This document shows positions 30,149-39,453 of a stretch of 64,000 nucleotides of DNA, in pieces. The notes under the pieces are model-generated. The model did not search any database, was not told the origin of the DNA, and saw only the letters and a program-made list of their open reading frames with translations. The stretch is from Porphyridium purpureum (taxonomy: Eukaryota > Rhodophyta > Bangiophyceae > Porphyridiales > Porphyridiaceae): positions 868,001 to 932,000 of the forward strand of contig VRMN01000004.1 in the NCBI GenBank assembly GCA_008690995.1, written 5' to 3'. Made by a program: the position numbers and the translations under genes. Position 1 is the stretch's first letter, and each line of letters opens with the position of its first letter.

Positions 30149-31607
30149 CCCTTCCTGCGCGCTGTGCGCGTGCGGGAGCGTCGCGCTCGATCACACGCCG
30201 CCCGCCCTGCTTCGCTGTCGCCACGGGGATGCGGTCAGGACTTGCCGAGCGCCCGTGCCGCTACCCTCCAAGCGACGTCGCGGCCCACACGCACGCAGCG
30301 CGCACTCTCTGTGCGCATCCAGCAGCTTTCACACGCCGCAACGCGATTCCACTCGATCTGCGCCCAAGCCACCCACCCTCCCACTCTCCCCTCTCTCCCA
30401 CTCCCTATCAACCCCAAAAGCACAACACACACACACACACACACACCACGCACACACGAGCACACGTCCAGAAGGTCAACACCTGCTCGTCTCTGTTATC
30501 CACACGACGCCGTGAGTTCCAAGCATATACCCACCAACCCACACGCCCTCTCTCTCTCCCTCTCCCTCCCTCCTATCACTCGCCTTGGTCCCTCCATCAC
30601 GCTCATGATTTTCGTTCGTTTCCACTCACACCGACCAACCCACCCAACCCGACACCGAGAAACCGCGGCGCATCACTGTACCCCGCCCATCCATTTACAC
30701 CGCGCCATTTTCCCCTTGTTTTCAAGCACAGAAATGCGTGTAGGCGGGGGTACAGCGAGTGGCCATGACCACCATGTGCTGCTTCACACACACCGCATGG
30801 AAAACAACACGGTTCACCTGTTGATTCCATCCATCCCGCAACAGCCGACAGCAAATCACCACAACCAATGAAAGCAATGAAAAGCATCCCTGCCAAGGGG
30901 AGGGGGGAGAAGGAAAAAAATTAAAATTTCCGGACTTGGACGCATCCGCGATGCGGTGGTGGGAATCGCGGTGCGCAGTTCGAGTCCCGGCGGCTTGCGT
31001 GGGGGAGGATGCGTGCACAGGCAACGCAGGTGAAGCAGTGGTGTGCGCAGCGCTGGGCAGGCGCACGGCTGAGAGAGAATGGGTTTTGGGAGTGTGTGCT
31101 CAAGTGGGAAGGAAGAGAAGATGCAGAGCTGCCCGCGGCCGCGGAATTAATACGGCGCGCGCGGCTGTCGATGTCGCCGAGCGGCGGATGTTTCTGACGG
31201 CGGCATTTGGAAGCATTGGTGGCGAACATTCACAGAATCAGTTCAGGTTTACATTTCAAGCACTGAACTAGGAACAAAACACTATCGAAGGACATGAAGG
31301 GAAAAAAAGGACATTGCATGCATGGCGCGTCTAGTCGTCCCATGCACGCGCATTGACCGAGTCGCCTGTTCGCGACCTTTGCAGCAACGCGAACTCTCGT
31401 AAATCTGATGCAACTGCTCATCGCGCGGACCAAGTAAGATGGCCTCAGTCCTATTTGAGATCCGCGCATCACGACTCGCGCGCGCTTGAGCATCATTCGC
31501 AGGCAAACAAATAATATCTTCGCAGTCGGTACCGTTGCGATATACAAGAGATGGGCACGGGCTGTCCCTTATTTGCCGCGTGGCGTTCCGGGCGTGGCCG
31601 CGGTTGC
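30149..31607. other. Intergenic region with a CA microsatellite
   Basis: No supported gene. A C/A-rich stretch includes an (AC)n tract at about 30421-30447. CACTGTACC occurs at 30674-30682, upstream of the kinase. The sequence 30940-31200 is G-rich with weak open frames and no domain. A TTCGAGTC stretch near 30978 looked like a tRNA T-loop but the stem does not pair. Confidence 0.5.
30421..30447 (+). repeat. (AC)n dinucleotide microsatellite
   Basis: A near-uninterrupted run of AC dinucleotides about 300 bp upstream of the kinase start. It lies in a broader C/A-rich region. Confidence 0.85.
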
Positions 31608-33308
31608 TCAAGCAAGCTTAAGGGCCGAAGCTTGTGCGAGAATGGCCGTAAATGCCGCCGGACGTTCGCGCTCGAGCAGCATTCCAAGGAGCGACCAGCC
31701 CAGACGAAAAGCTACGCGCTCGACAAGCAGCAAAGCATGCGCTAGGCCAGGGAGAAGTACATCCGTGTAGCAGGAGAACACAACCTGGTTGACAACGATA
31801 CTGCCGTGGCGCGTGTGCGGGTTGTACAAACCTTTCACGAAGCCCGACGGCTGTTCCACCGTCTCAACGCGGAGCCAGCCGTGCGATACGTGTGCCAGCA
31901 AATCCCCATGGCGAACTACGCCGGCTCTTCGCAAACCTTGCTGGGTGGGCACCAGATGCCCAGTGGAAACCGTGATCGCGATTCCACCCTCCAGCTGCAA
32001 GCGAACGAAGCGCTCAGCTGGTACGGCCTGCGGACTCTTGTGCCCCCAAAACACAACCTCGCTGAATTCATTGGCCGATACACGGACACGTGCACCGATC
32101 TGAAGCTCGTCCATGCGCACAAGGCGGCCGTCTTCAAGCTCAACAACGGCATCCGCTGGAAAGCAGGTAGCCTCCGGTTCCGGTATTGGCGTAGGAGAAG
32201 ATGTCGGTGCCGCAGTCGATGTAGGCGTTGAAGAAGTCTGCGACTCCATCCCGTGACCACAGTGGTTGGCCTCGCAGATACGACCCCGATCCTCTAGCCC
32301 TTGCGATGCGAGAAATGCACGCATATAAGTCACTTGCATGTTCTGCGTATTAATAATGTTCCAGAGCAGGTCCACAAATTCTTCGTCAAGTTGTCCAGGC
32401 GCGGCCAAATTGAGAAGCGACTTGGCCATGTTGACTGCATTGAGATGATGCGGAATCATTTGGTCCACAAAAGTAACTCGCTCGTCAGCGCTAATATCTA
32501 CCTGCATTTCCTCGTGCATTGCGCAGTCGAGCGCATTCATGCACTCTCCGAAGACACTGCCGTTCAAATTGCAGAGGAACGTGCGCGTGCCGCATGTGTC
32601 TTGGAAAGGCGCCACGCGGAACGTTCCACACGTCTGATCGAAGGAATCGAGCTCGGCATAATTGTATCCCAAAGGCGGAAGGTCTGCATCTGGCTGTCGC
32701 AGCACATTGTCGTCTGCAATCTTGACGCGAAGACTCATGAAGTCGTGGATGTGACAGAATATGAAGATATCCTCCACAGCGGTTTGCGTCACGTTCAAGC
32801 AGACTTCAAAGTTGCCCCGCTCGGCCCACATCATACGTGGCAGCATGAACGCTGGCTCGTAAACATCAAGCCCAAAGTCCAACACATCCTCCTCGCTGCC
32901 CAGAAACTGGCCGTTCAGAAAATATAAAGGTCGCTGACACGAACTCGTCTCCACACAACTTTCGTCATATGGGTTCACTTCCGGCTCAAGCTCTGGATTC
33001 TCCTTGAGGGCGCCATCAGGAAGGTACCCAAAGCCCAGCGGGTGCATCCAGTTTGAGATATCGTATTGGCGGAAGCAATACATGGTGTTGGCATTCACAA
33101 GCAACGTCGGCTGTACACCTTCGCAGCCGTCGACTGTGAAGTAGCCCGTTTCGCTTGCAAAGGGATTGACCTTGAAGTCAAAGACGCACGTGCCATTCTG
33201 CTCAAAGCAGCTGGCGCGGCACAGTCCGTCTTCATCCGTCGACGCCGCGCTTGCGAGCACGGCCACGTTGAGAATCAGCACAAGCGCAGCAACAATACTT
33301 GCTCCCAT
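31608..33308 (-). CDS. Secreted cupredoxin-like + DUF305 + Hedgehog-type Hint fusion protein
   Basis: A 566-residue protein. Order: signal peptide (1-22); a Cys-containing cupredoxin-like region (about 60-200) with candidate copper ligands His89 (NWMHP) and Cys185, His188, Met191 in FCHIHDFM; a DUF305 region (about 265-340) with DQMIPHHLNAVNMAK and NTQNMQVTYMRAFL; a Thr/Ser/Pro linker (358-381); then a Hint domain from Cys382 (CFPADAVVELEDG) with STGHL and PHTRHGSIVVNQVVFSCYT, and a C-terminal LAHALLLVERV block shared with the other Hint protein. DUF305 includes the cyanobacterial copper-binding protein CopM. Hint cleavage before Cys382 would release the putative copper-handling part outside the cell. 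Where the canonical Thr of T-x-x-H stands, this protein has Ser. Confidence 0.87.
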   Translation of the reverse strand: MGASIVAALVLILNVAVLASAASTDEDGLCRASCFEQNGTCVFDFKVNPFASETGYFTVDGCEGVQPTLLVNANTMYCFRQYDISNWMHPLGFGYLPDGALKENPELEPEVNPYDESCVETSSCQRPLYFLNGQFLGSEEDVLDFGLDVYEPAFMLPRMMWAERGNFEVCLNVTQTAVEDIFIFCHIHDFMSLRVKIADDNVLRQPDADLPPLGYNYAELDSFDQTCGTFRVAPFQDTCGTRTFLCNLNGSVFGECMNALDCAMHEEMQVDISADERVTFVDQMIPHHLNAVNMAKSLLNLAAPGQLDEEFVDLLWNIINTQNMQVTYMRAFLASQGLEDRGRICEANHCGHGMESQTSSTPTSTAAPTSSPTPIPEPEATCFPADAVVELEDGRLVRMDELQIGARVRVSANEFSEVVFWGHKSPQAVPAERFVRLQLEGGIAITVSTGHLVPTQQGLRRAGVVRHGDLLAHVSHGWLRVETVEQPSGFVKGLYNPHTRHGSIVVNQVVFSCYTDVLLPGLAHALLLVERVAFRLGWSLLGMLLERERPAAFTAILAQASALKLA

Positions 33309-34098
33309 TTTGCTGGCGATGATCTTTCAAGCAAAGAAAGAATGCCGCCCACCTTATTCAGCCATGAACCAAAACCGAAACCGCCGGCCCGCCCGACAGA
33401 CGGCGCAGGGAACTTAAATGCACTGCGGCGGGTTGGCCTGGCTCCTTTCTTCGTGCGGCAGAGCTGCGCGATCGCGCTCTTCGACAAGTCATCGCGCGAG
33501 AGCTCCGCCGCCGGCCGCAACGGCGTAGCTGCACAGGTTCGTGCAGAACTTTTGGAAGCTCAATCCATGTGCGCAAACGCCACCATCTGCCATCTGAACG
33601 TAGAAAGTCGCCAAGCAACTCCAGTAGTTGACGCTATTTCACAGTGCTGTCTATGAAATTGCGTTGTTTTAGTGTAAACACACGCGTGAACCGATAACGA
33701 AGCGGCGAATCGAGCACGAGGCTACCGCGGCTGTGTGAATGCGGTTCGTGCAAAGCACGAGCGTTCGGTTTCTTGACAGATACGGGTCACAGGGTGAAAC
33801 CGGCTCTTTCTGCCCTTTCAGAACTGGCCGCTGGGCAGGCCAGAACGTTGTGCACCAAGTCGATCGCCATGGACACAGACCCTATGGAGGCAAATCACTG
33901 TGGCAACCGCAGACTTACTTCAAGAAATCAAAGTGCCTCAAAGTGCCGTACAAAGAAACAATGCGTTCGGAGAAGCCCGAGGCAAACATCCGTCGCCGTT
34001 TTATAAACAGCTTCCGCACCGTCTCCGAAGCCTCAGAAATCCCGGTTTAAGTGCTCCTTCACATTCAAAAATGTGCATGTCGTCGGTCGCCCGTTCAT
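33309..34098. other. Intergenic region, no gene seen
   Basis: This stretch lies between two minus-strand genes. The open frames are short and without domains. The part next to 33309 should hold the promoter and 5' UTR of the cupredoxin-Hint gene; the part next to 34098 the 3' end of the dehydrogenase-acetyltransferase gene. Confidence 0.5.
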
Positions 34099-35967
34099 CT
34101 AGTCACAACGTGGTTGCGTTGGCGACGAAGGAACAGGATGAAAGTATCGTGTTTGAGATTCTCGAGTTGGATCACGAGCTCGCATTTCGTAGAGTTGCTG
34201 AGACACAGAACAGCGGTACTGGATGTGACCATTGGAAGCGATGGGAACCAGGCGATATCCTTCTTTGCTGACGAATGCATGGACTCGAGCTGGGTTTCCC
34301 CACACCATTTCGTATGCGCCCACGTCCTTGGTGACAACTGCTCCGGCGCCGACAAAACTGAATTCGTGTAGTGTCACGCCGCATACAATCGTGGCATTGG
34401 CGCCAACAGTTACACCGCGCTCCACGCGCGTAGTCACGAACTCGCCTTTTCGCACAATCGCACTGCGCGGGTTCCGGATGTTGGTGAATACCATCGACGG
34501 CCCCAGAAAGACATCATCACCAAGCACCACGCCGTCGTAGATGCTAACATTGTTCTGCACCTTCACTCCGTTGCCAATCTCGCACTGTCCGATAAATACA
34601 TTTTGGCCAAAGCTGCAGTTGCGACCGATCCGTGCAGCAGACATCACATGGCAAAAATGCCAAATTTTAGTCCCAGCACCAATGTGCGCACCCGAGTCAA
34701 CAACGGCAGACTCGTGCTGAAAGTATGCATCTGTCTTTGGCGCGCGCGGCATTGTAGCCATGCTTAAAAGCCGCTCCCGCTCTTGCTCTGAAGTAAGACA
34801 ACGTGCCTTGGCTCCATTCAAAATTCGCAACACATGGAATCCTTGGAGGCCATCTGTCTGCACCATTGCACCACTTCGAATACACTCTTCAAAGTGCAGA
34901 TGCTCCAGCGATAAAGGGTCCGACCAGCCCGACTTGTCAACGTTTGCCAACAAATCCTGCACGGCGCCGCTGCCCGCGTGATCTGATGGAGCGCCTTGGT
35001 CGACCAACCGCACCGTGCCGTCATGCTCCACCACGGGTGCCGTCGAAAAGTATTGTACGTGCTTGCTTGTGTCTGGATGCAGCGCATCATAAACTAAAGT
35101 ACCTCTCTCGCCAGATACAACGAACTGCCGCTGTTTGAAAGGATGAATCCAGCTGATCACAACGTGGGCGTCGATACCCAAGTCATCATTGCGGAGCGTC
35201 AGGCTGGCAAAGTCTGGCTGGACAAATCCTGTTGTTCGGCACTCGGAGGCCGAAATCACGTTGAATTCTGATGCGCGTGTGTGGCTAGTAGCATCGTGCG
35301 GGCCTGAACTCGTTTGGGACGCGACATGGAGAATCATGGCAATGTCATGCGACGCCAGACTGGACGCAACCGATTCCTCAGGTCTGAATCGGCCTAGGCT
35401 CAAGCGTGTCGCATACATGTGCCGCACACGGCCAATTCTGCCTTGTTTGATGGCACGCAACATCACTTGGAACTCGGGATCATAAATCACAAGGTGTCCA
35501 ACCATTAGCACGCGCCTGTTCGCCGAGGCCACCTCAATTAGCTTTAGAGCATGATGCTCTTCCAGGCAGATCGGCTTTTCCACCAGCACATGCTTTCCGC
35601 GCTCCAAGCAAATTCTCGCGACCTCAAAATGCTTGTGCGACGGCACCGCTACCACCACAGCACTAACGCGCGGGTCGGCAAGCGCTTCCTCCAGATCATG
35701 TGTCAAGACTACGCCGGACGCATCCCAAGAGCGAGCAAAGACAGACGCATATCCAGCTTTCTGAGAGTCGAATCCAACCAGCGAGTCACGCAAAGTGTCA
35801 AGCGCCGCCGCACTTTCGTCCACGACGCTTGCCAGTGCGCCGCGTTCGTACAAGCGTAACGTGTGGTTCCTGCCCCAGTTTCCAGCGCCTACGAGCGCAA
35901 ACGCAAGCGATTTCTCATCGTCGCATTGCTGCAAATCGTCGCTCTTCCCAGCAGCCGACGTCGTCAT
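34099..35967 (-). CDS. Fused Gfo/Idh/MocA dehydrogenase and left-handed beta-helix N-acetyltransferase (WlbA/WbpB + WlbB/WbpD type)
   Basis: About 622 residues from the ATG at 35967; the open frame begins slightly upstream at a GTG. Residues about 20-380 are a Gfo/Idh/MocA oxidoreductase: Rossmann motif LVGAGNWGRNH, then VSAVVVAVPSHKHFEVAR and HVLVEKPICLE with the active-site Lys. After about residue 420 comes a hexapeptide-repeat acyltransferase (VVDSGAHIGAGTKIWHFCHV, IGRNCSFGQNVFIG, FVGAGAVVTKDV). In bacteria these two enzymes act in making UDP-2,3-diacetamido-uronic acids for O-antigen; the aminotransferase step between them is not encoded here. A eukaryotic fusion points to transfer from bacteria and perhaps use in the exopolysaccharide, by inference. 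Divergent from the DUF202 gene with 146 bp between. Confidence 0.87.
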   Translation of the reverse strand: MTTSAAGKSDDLQQCDDEKSLAFALVGAGNWGRNHTLRLYERGALASVVDESAAALDTLRDSLVGFDSQKAGYASVFARSWDASGVVLTHDLEEALADPRVSAVVVAVPSHKHFEVARICLERGKHVLVEKPICLEEHHALKLIEVASANRRVLMVGHLVIYDPEFQVMLRAIKQGRIGRVRHMYATRLSLGRFRPEESVASSLASHDIAMILHVASQTSSGPHDATSHTRASEFNVISASECRTTGFVQPDFASLTLRNDDLGIDAHVVISWIHPFKQRQFVVSGERGTLVYDALHPDTSKHVQYFSTAPVVEHDGTVRLVDQGAPSDHAGSGAVQDLLANVDKSGWSDPLSLEHLHFEECIRSGAMVQTDGLQGFHVLRILNGAKARCLTSEQERERLLSMATMPRAPKTDAYFQHESAVVDSGAHIGAGTKIWHFCHVMSAARIGRNCSFGQNVFIGQCEIGNGVKVQNNVSIYDGVVLGDDVFLGPSMVFTNIRNPRSAIVRKGEFVTTRVERGVTVGANATIVCGVTLHEFSFVGAGAVVTKDVGAYEMVWGNPARVHAFVSKEGYRLVPIASNGHIQYRCSVSQQLYEMRARDPTRESQTRYFHPVPSSPTQPRCD

Positions 35968-36113
35968 CGCTATCGCTGTGGGCACCCGCGCCGCCACGCA
36001 CCTCGAGTGGCATGTGACGGATGCCTCTCAAACCCTTTCGCTGTCGTGACGAACGCTCCGAACAACGTTGCGAAAGTTATGCGCAGGTGATCTCCTATCC
36101 GGCTTGAAACAGG

Positions 36114-36584
36114 ATGCGGCCGTCGCTGTTCGTACGCGAGGTGGTGAAGAACACCGGCTCGACGGCGCGCGACCACTTGGCAAACGAGCGCACGTTCCTG
36201 GCGTGGTCGCGAACGGGATTGTCGTTCATGGCCGCGTCGGCGGGTCTGTTCAGTGCGTACAGCCTTGGCGGCGGAGAGCGCACATCAACTAGTGACGTAG
36301 ATGCGCACGCACTGCTACCGCGCAGGGTGCGTGAAGTCGTGCCGTCATGCCTCTTTCTGGCCGCCAACGGCGTCGCTTTTCTGGGCTTCGCCACAAAACA
36401 CTACTTTCGCGTGATGAACGAGCTCAAGCGCGGCAACTTTGTGATCAACCGAACAGGGCTTGGTGCGTTGACCGCCTTTACGAGCGTGAACACACTGGCG
36501 GCCATTGGAATGCTGGTCAGTCCGAACCGCTTCTGGATCGTGGCGAAACCAGAGCGCAACGAAGATGCAAGCGAGTTTGGCTGA
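36114..36584 (+). CDS. DUF202 membrane protein (YidH/VTC1-like)
   Basis: 156 residues. The N-terminal TARDHLANERTFLAWSRTGLSFMA is the DUF202 signature. Three hydrophobic segments follow: about 33-50, 80-98 and 125-143. DUF202 forms the membrane part of VTC polyphosphate polymerase (Vtc1) in yeast and occurs as YidH in bacteria. This protein lacks SPX and catalytic VTC domains, so it would be a stand-alone membrane subunit. A Ser/Thr/Asp-rich loop at 52-65 lengthens the first linker. It shares a 146-bp promoter region with the sugar-nucleotide fusion gene. Confidence 0.85.
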   Translation: MRPSLFVREVVKNTGSTARDHLANERTFLAWSRTGLSFMAASAGLFSAYSLGGGERTSTSDVDAHALLPRRVREVVPSCLFLAANGVAFLGFATKHYFRVMNELKRGNFVINRTGLGALTAFTSVNTLAAIGMLVSPNRFWIVAKPERNEDASEFG

Positions 36585-36693
36585 ATGGCTCTTAAAAAGG
36601 CACGCGTCCCGCGCACGAGCAGATGGGATAAAAGTGAAGGCCCAAGTGTGATCGAAGCAATACTAACTACTGCAGACTAAACACTGGAGCACT

Positions 36694-37404
36694 TTAGAAA
36701 CAGCAGCTACAGTCCCACGGGCACGGGCCGTTCAGTCCCTCAGGCTGATCTGCTGCTATTTCGTCGTACGTCCATACGCGATACCCTTCATCTGTGTATC
36801 TTGCCGGGCCAGCCTTACCATTTCTCCCTGGCACCGACGACCCAAGCCCTAAGCCCGGCGGTGCCCTTTTTATTGCCATGCCGCCTGACGTGGCTGCCAT
36901 TGCTTCCGACTTTGAGCGCTTTCCTGGCACCGTAGGTTTCTTGGAAGCGAAAAGTGCGTCCAGATCAAATTCGTCCGTGTCACCTCCTTCTTCGGGATCG
37001 CTTCCTCGCGCAGGAAGTCGGTCACTTGCAGACGCGGCATCCTTCTTTCCGGCTCGTGCGTGTGCGGCAATTGAACCTGCGATACCGTCCTTCGCCTCGG
37101 CCACCTCTGTCCTTCTTTGACGCGTTATGAGCTTCTTATGTGTACGTTCGATTCCATTATCGTTAACGCGTCGACTTTCAACAGCAGCCCGTTTGGTCCT
37201 AGGCACAACCGCGCCGAGTGCTGGTGCACTTGCCCTGCGTTTTTCTGGCACGTTCCGCGCCATCCGTGCCGACTTTGAAGACACCCGCTTTCCTTTCCGA
37301 GCCGCAAGGCGCCTTCTTCGCAGCAGCAGCGCGCGAATAATCTTCTCGCGCATCACGACAGTCCCGTCAATCATCTGCATCGATCTCCAATCGCGTACGC
37401 GCAT
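36694..37404 (-). CDS. DUF1764 family protein
   Basis: About 236 residues from the ATG at 37404; later ATGs are possible, since family members are usually shorter (about 100-150). The N-terminal half is strongly basic (RRRRLAARKGKR), nuclear or nucleolar in style. The middle has DEFDLDALFASKK, and the C-terminus reads YRVWTYDEIAADQ, then CPWDCSCCF. That last block is the hallmark of DUF1764, a small eukaryotic family of unknown function. The head-to-head start with the small plus-strand ORF at 37446 leaves only 41 bp, so at most one of these two starts may be right. Confidence 0.75.
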   Translation of the reverse strand: MRVRDWRSMQMIDGTVVMREKIIRALLLRRRRLAARKGKRVSSKSARMARNVPEKRRASAPALGAVVPRTKRAAVESRRVNDNGIERTHKKLITRQRRTEVAEAKDGIAGSIAAHARAGKKDAASASDRLPARGSDPEEGGDTDEFDLDALFASKKPTVPGKRSKSEAMAATSGGMAIKRAPPGLGLGSSVPGRNGKAGPARYTDEGYRVWTYDEIAADQPEGLNGPCPWDCSCCF

Positions 37405-37445
37405 TCTCGCCGTAGCCGTCGTCGTCGCTTTCTTCACATGTGCAA

Positions 37446-37667
37446 ATGCAATTCCGCGACGGTTCGGACTTTGCGAAGCGGAATGAGCAGGTCATCGGAT
37501 TGAGACCACTAAAATTTCTCGGGGCTGAAGAGTTTGTAGGCAACGGTTTGCAAGAGGCGGTTGCAAAGGGTCTCGGACGAGGCGTCGGACGCCAGCGAAT
37601 GAGCGAGTTGTGGCGAGGATGCAACGCAGTCACACGAAATCTGCAAAAATGCAACTATCACCAGTGA
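37446..37667 (+). CDS. Possible small protein with a CX9C motif
   Basis: A 73-codon open frame from the ATG at 37446. The sequence (RPLKFLGAEEFVGNG; ELWRGCNAVTRNLQKCNYHQ at the end) has ordinary protein composition with a helix-like C-X9-C near its C-terminus. Twin CX9C proteins of the mitochondrial intermembrane space carry two such pairs; only one is seen. A missing exon is possible. I do not recognise it, and it may be chance. Confidence 0.3.
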   Translation: MQFRDGSDFAKRNEQVIGLRPLKFLGAEEFVGNGLQEAVAKGLGRGVGRQRMSELWRGCNAVTRNLQKCNYHQ

Positions 37668-37987
37668 ACTACGAGCAGGCTTCTCTCTTCGCGCTGCTCG
37701 TTCGCGTCGACTAGAGTCGCGAGAAAGCGACAGGTGTGAAATTACTTGCGCGCACTTGTCTTCTTCGTGAAGCGCGGGAAGAAGAGTTGGCAGCGAGGCT
37801 GTCATTCGAGGAGGTACATACGCTTTCTCGCGAAAACAGAGGAAAAGCTGTAAAAGAATCATCAGAATAGACCTTTTTTATTTCTCCTTCCGCACCAACT
37901 CTTACATCCAACCCAAGAATACCGAACAAAACCAATTCCTCGAATAATTGGCGGTCACGAGCGACGCAGGGTTGCAAAACCGAACGC
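37668..37987. other. Spacer up to the copia insertion, no gene supported
   Basis: A minus-strand frame of 88 codons (37711-37977) has no domain and is Ser/Arg-rich. The stretch ends with AACGC, the target duplication of the copia element. Confidence 0.45.
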
Positions 37988-38228
37988 TGTTATGCTGTGT
38001 GCGCGAGCTAGGTGAACCGTATCCAGCCAATACTAGTCAGAGACGTGACAGCATGGGAGAATCGTACAAGCATGACATCTCAGAAACGTCTGCGGCGGCT
38101 GCGATAGTTCAAGTTAGGCGAAGAGTGTTTGTCGTGAGTGGTAATAAAGGTTGGAGCGTCGACACGCGGGTGAAGAGTCGATTGCCGAGGGGACCTACCG
38201 GGTGCGTTAGAGTCACGGCTCTATAACA
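37988..38228 (+). repeat. 5' LTR of the whole-looking copia
   Basis: 241 bp, TG...CA ends with 6-bp inverted termini. It contains a TATA-like TAATAAAGG near 38142. Left flank AACGC equals the right flank of the 3' LTR. Confidence 0.95.
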
Positions 38229-38346
38229 CAAACACTTTCAACTCCTCCGAGGCGCGAAGGAGCGTGGAGTAAAGCACAACGCGTATTTGGGGGTCCGTTG
38301 TGGGACTAAAAGCTCAGACGCGTGGTGGTAGGAGAGGCCAACAAGG

Positions 38347-39444
38347 ATGGCCAGTCGAGCGAACAAGGGGAAGGAGACTTATCCGCGCAAGGGAGTCGTG
38401 GAGTCCCTCCCGATCCTAGAGTTTAATGCTGCCCATATGCGACCGGCCTATGAAGTTGTGGCATGGTTGCGGGCACTGGAGCATTATACTAAAGCAGAAT
38501 TTGGATCAATCGGAGCCATATTCGAAATGGATCAGGCACGAGCGCGTTATCCAAGCGGGCCGGGCATTCCGGCGGCGCAAGAGCCTGAGAATTGGCGAGA
38601 GAGGGAGTTTGCAAGATTGCAAATCCAAGCGTATGCCGAGTGGCACAAGCACACGACGCTTGTGCGGGAGAAGATATGTGGCTTGATTGTTGGGCAGCTG
38701 TCGCGCACTTCTCTGGATGTGCTGGAGACGATGAGCGCGTGGAAAGACCTGACTGCAGCCGGAAACGATCCACTAGAAATGAAGAAACTGATAGTGGTCA
38801 TGCACATGACACCTGTGGGAGCGAGCGACATGAAGCGCAAGACGTTCGCGCGTGCTCGCTTCCAGGAAACTGCCATGGAGAACGGTGAAACTATCGAACA
38901 ATTTCGGGAGCGTTTCTCTGCCGCTGTCATGGTGATGGCTCTTGTACAAGAAGCGGGAATGGAGGAAGAGCGCATTGCTGAAGAGTTTCTTCAAAACGTA
39001 GCTGTCGGGAAGTATGAAGAAGCGGTACGTAACGCTGCCAACACTGGTAGAGCTCTTGCGACTGTCAATGAGGTAGTTCAGTACCTTCAGACTTACCATT
39101 ATGCAACGAACACAAGCAGTAAGACCTTTGCAATACGCGCACAGAGCTCAAGCATTTCGCAGGATACACCCGTCGTGAAGCCGTGTGGCATTTGCAAGAA
39201 GAAAGGACATTACGCTCGTACGTGTCCTCTCAAGACCAAAGACAAAGGCACAAATGATTCGAAGCTCGTTCTGGAGCTGAGGAAGGAAATAGAGAGCCTG
39301 AAGGCCGAAATGGAAAAAATGGCCACCAAATCCGAGGCTTCAGGGCAGCGTCCGCGTGAAGGGCACACAAAGTTCGCTGACTGGGCCAAACATCGTGGAG
39401 ATGACGAATCGCGTGAGAGCTCAGGCACGGACTCAGAAGAGTGA
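38347..39444 (+). CDS. Copia Gag protein
   Basis: 365 residues. It is largely helical, with the copia Gag-type core in the middle and a CCHC zinc knuckle (CGICKKKGHYARTC) near residue 280. A coiled-coil-like stretch (LVLELRKEIESLKAEMEKM) and a charged tail follow. It forms the particle shell in this family. It is followed directly by pol. Confidence 0.85.
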   Translation: MASRANKGKETYPRKGVVESLPILEFNAAHMRPAYEVVAWLRALEHYTKAEFGSIGAIFEMDQARARYPSGPGIPAAQEPENWREREFARLQIQAYAEWHKHTTLVREKICGLIVGQLSRTSLDVLETMSAWKDLTAAGNDPLEMKKLIVVMHMTPVGASDMKRKTFARARFQETAMENGETIEQFRERFSAAVMVMALVQEAGMEEERIAEEFLQNVAVGKYEEAVRNAANTGRALATVNEVVQYLQTYHYATNTSSKTFAIRAQSSSISQDTPVVKPCGICKKKGHYARTCPLKTKDKGTNDSKLVLELRKEIESLKAEMEKMATKSEASGQRPREGHTKFADWAKHRGDDESRESSGTDSEE

Positions 39445-39453
39445 GGATGCGAC

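Noticed and set aside
29741-30871. Plus-strand 376-codon open frame overlapping the kinase start
   Set aside because: Antisense to the kinase domain, then runs through the CA microsatellite region; His/Thr/Pro-rich with no domain.
30940-31010. tRNA-like T-loop (TTCGAGTC)
   Set aside because: Flanking bases do not form T-arm or acceptor stems; no anticodon arm.
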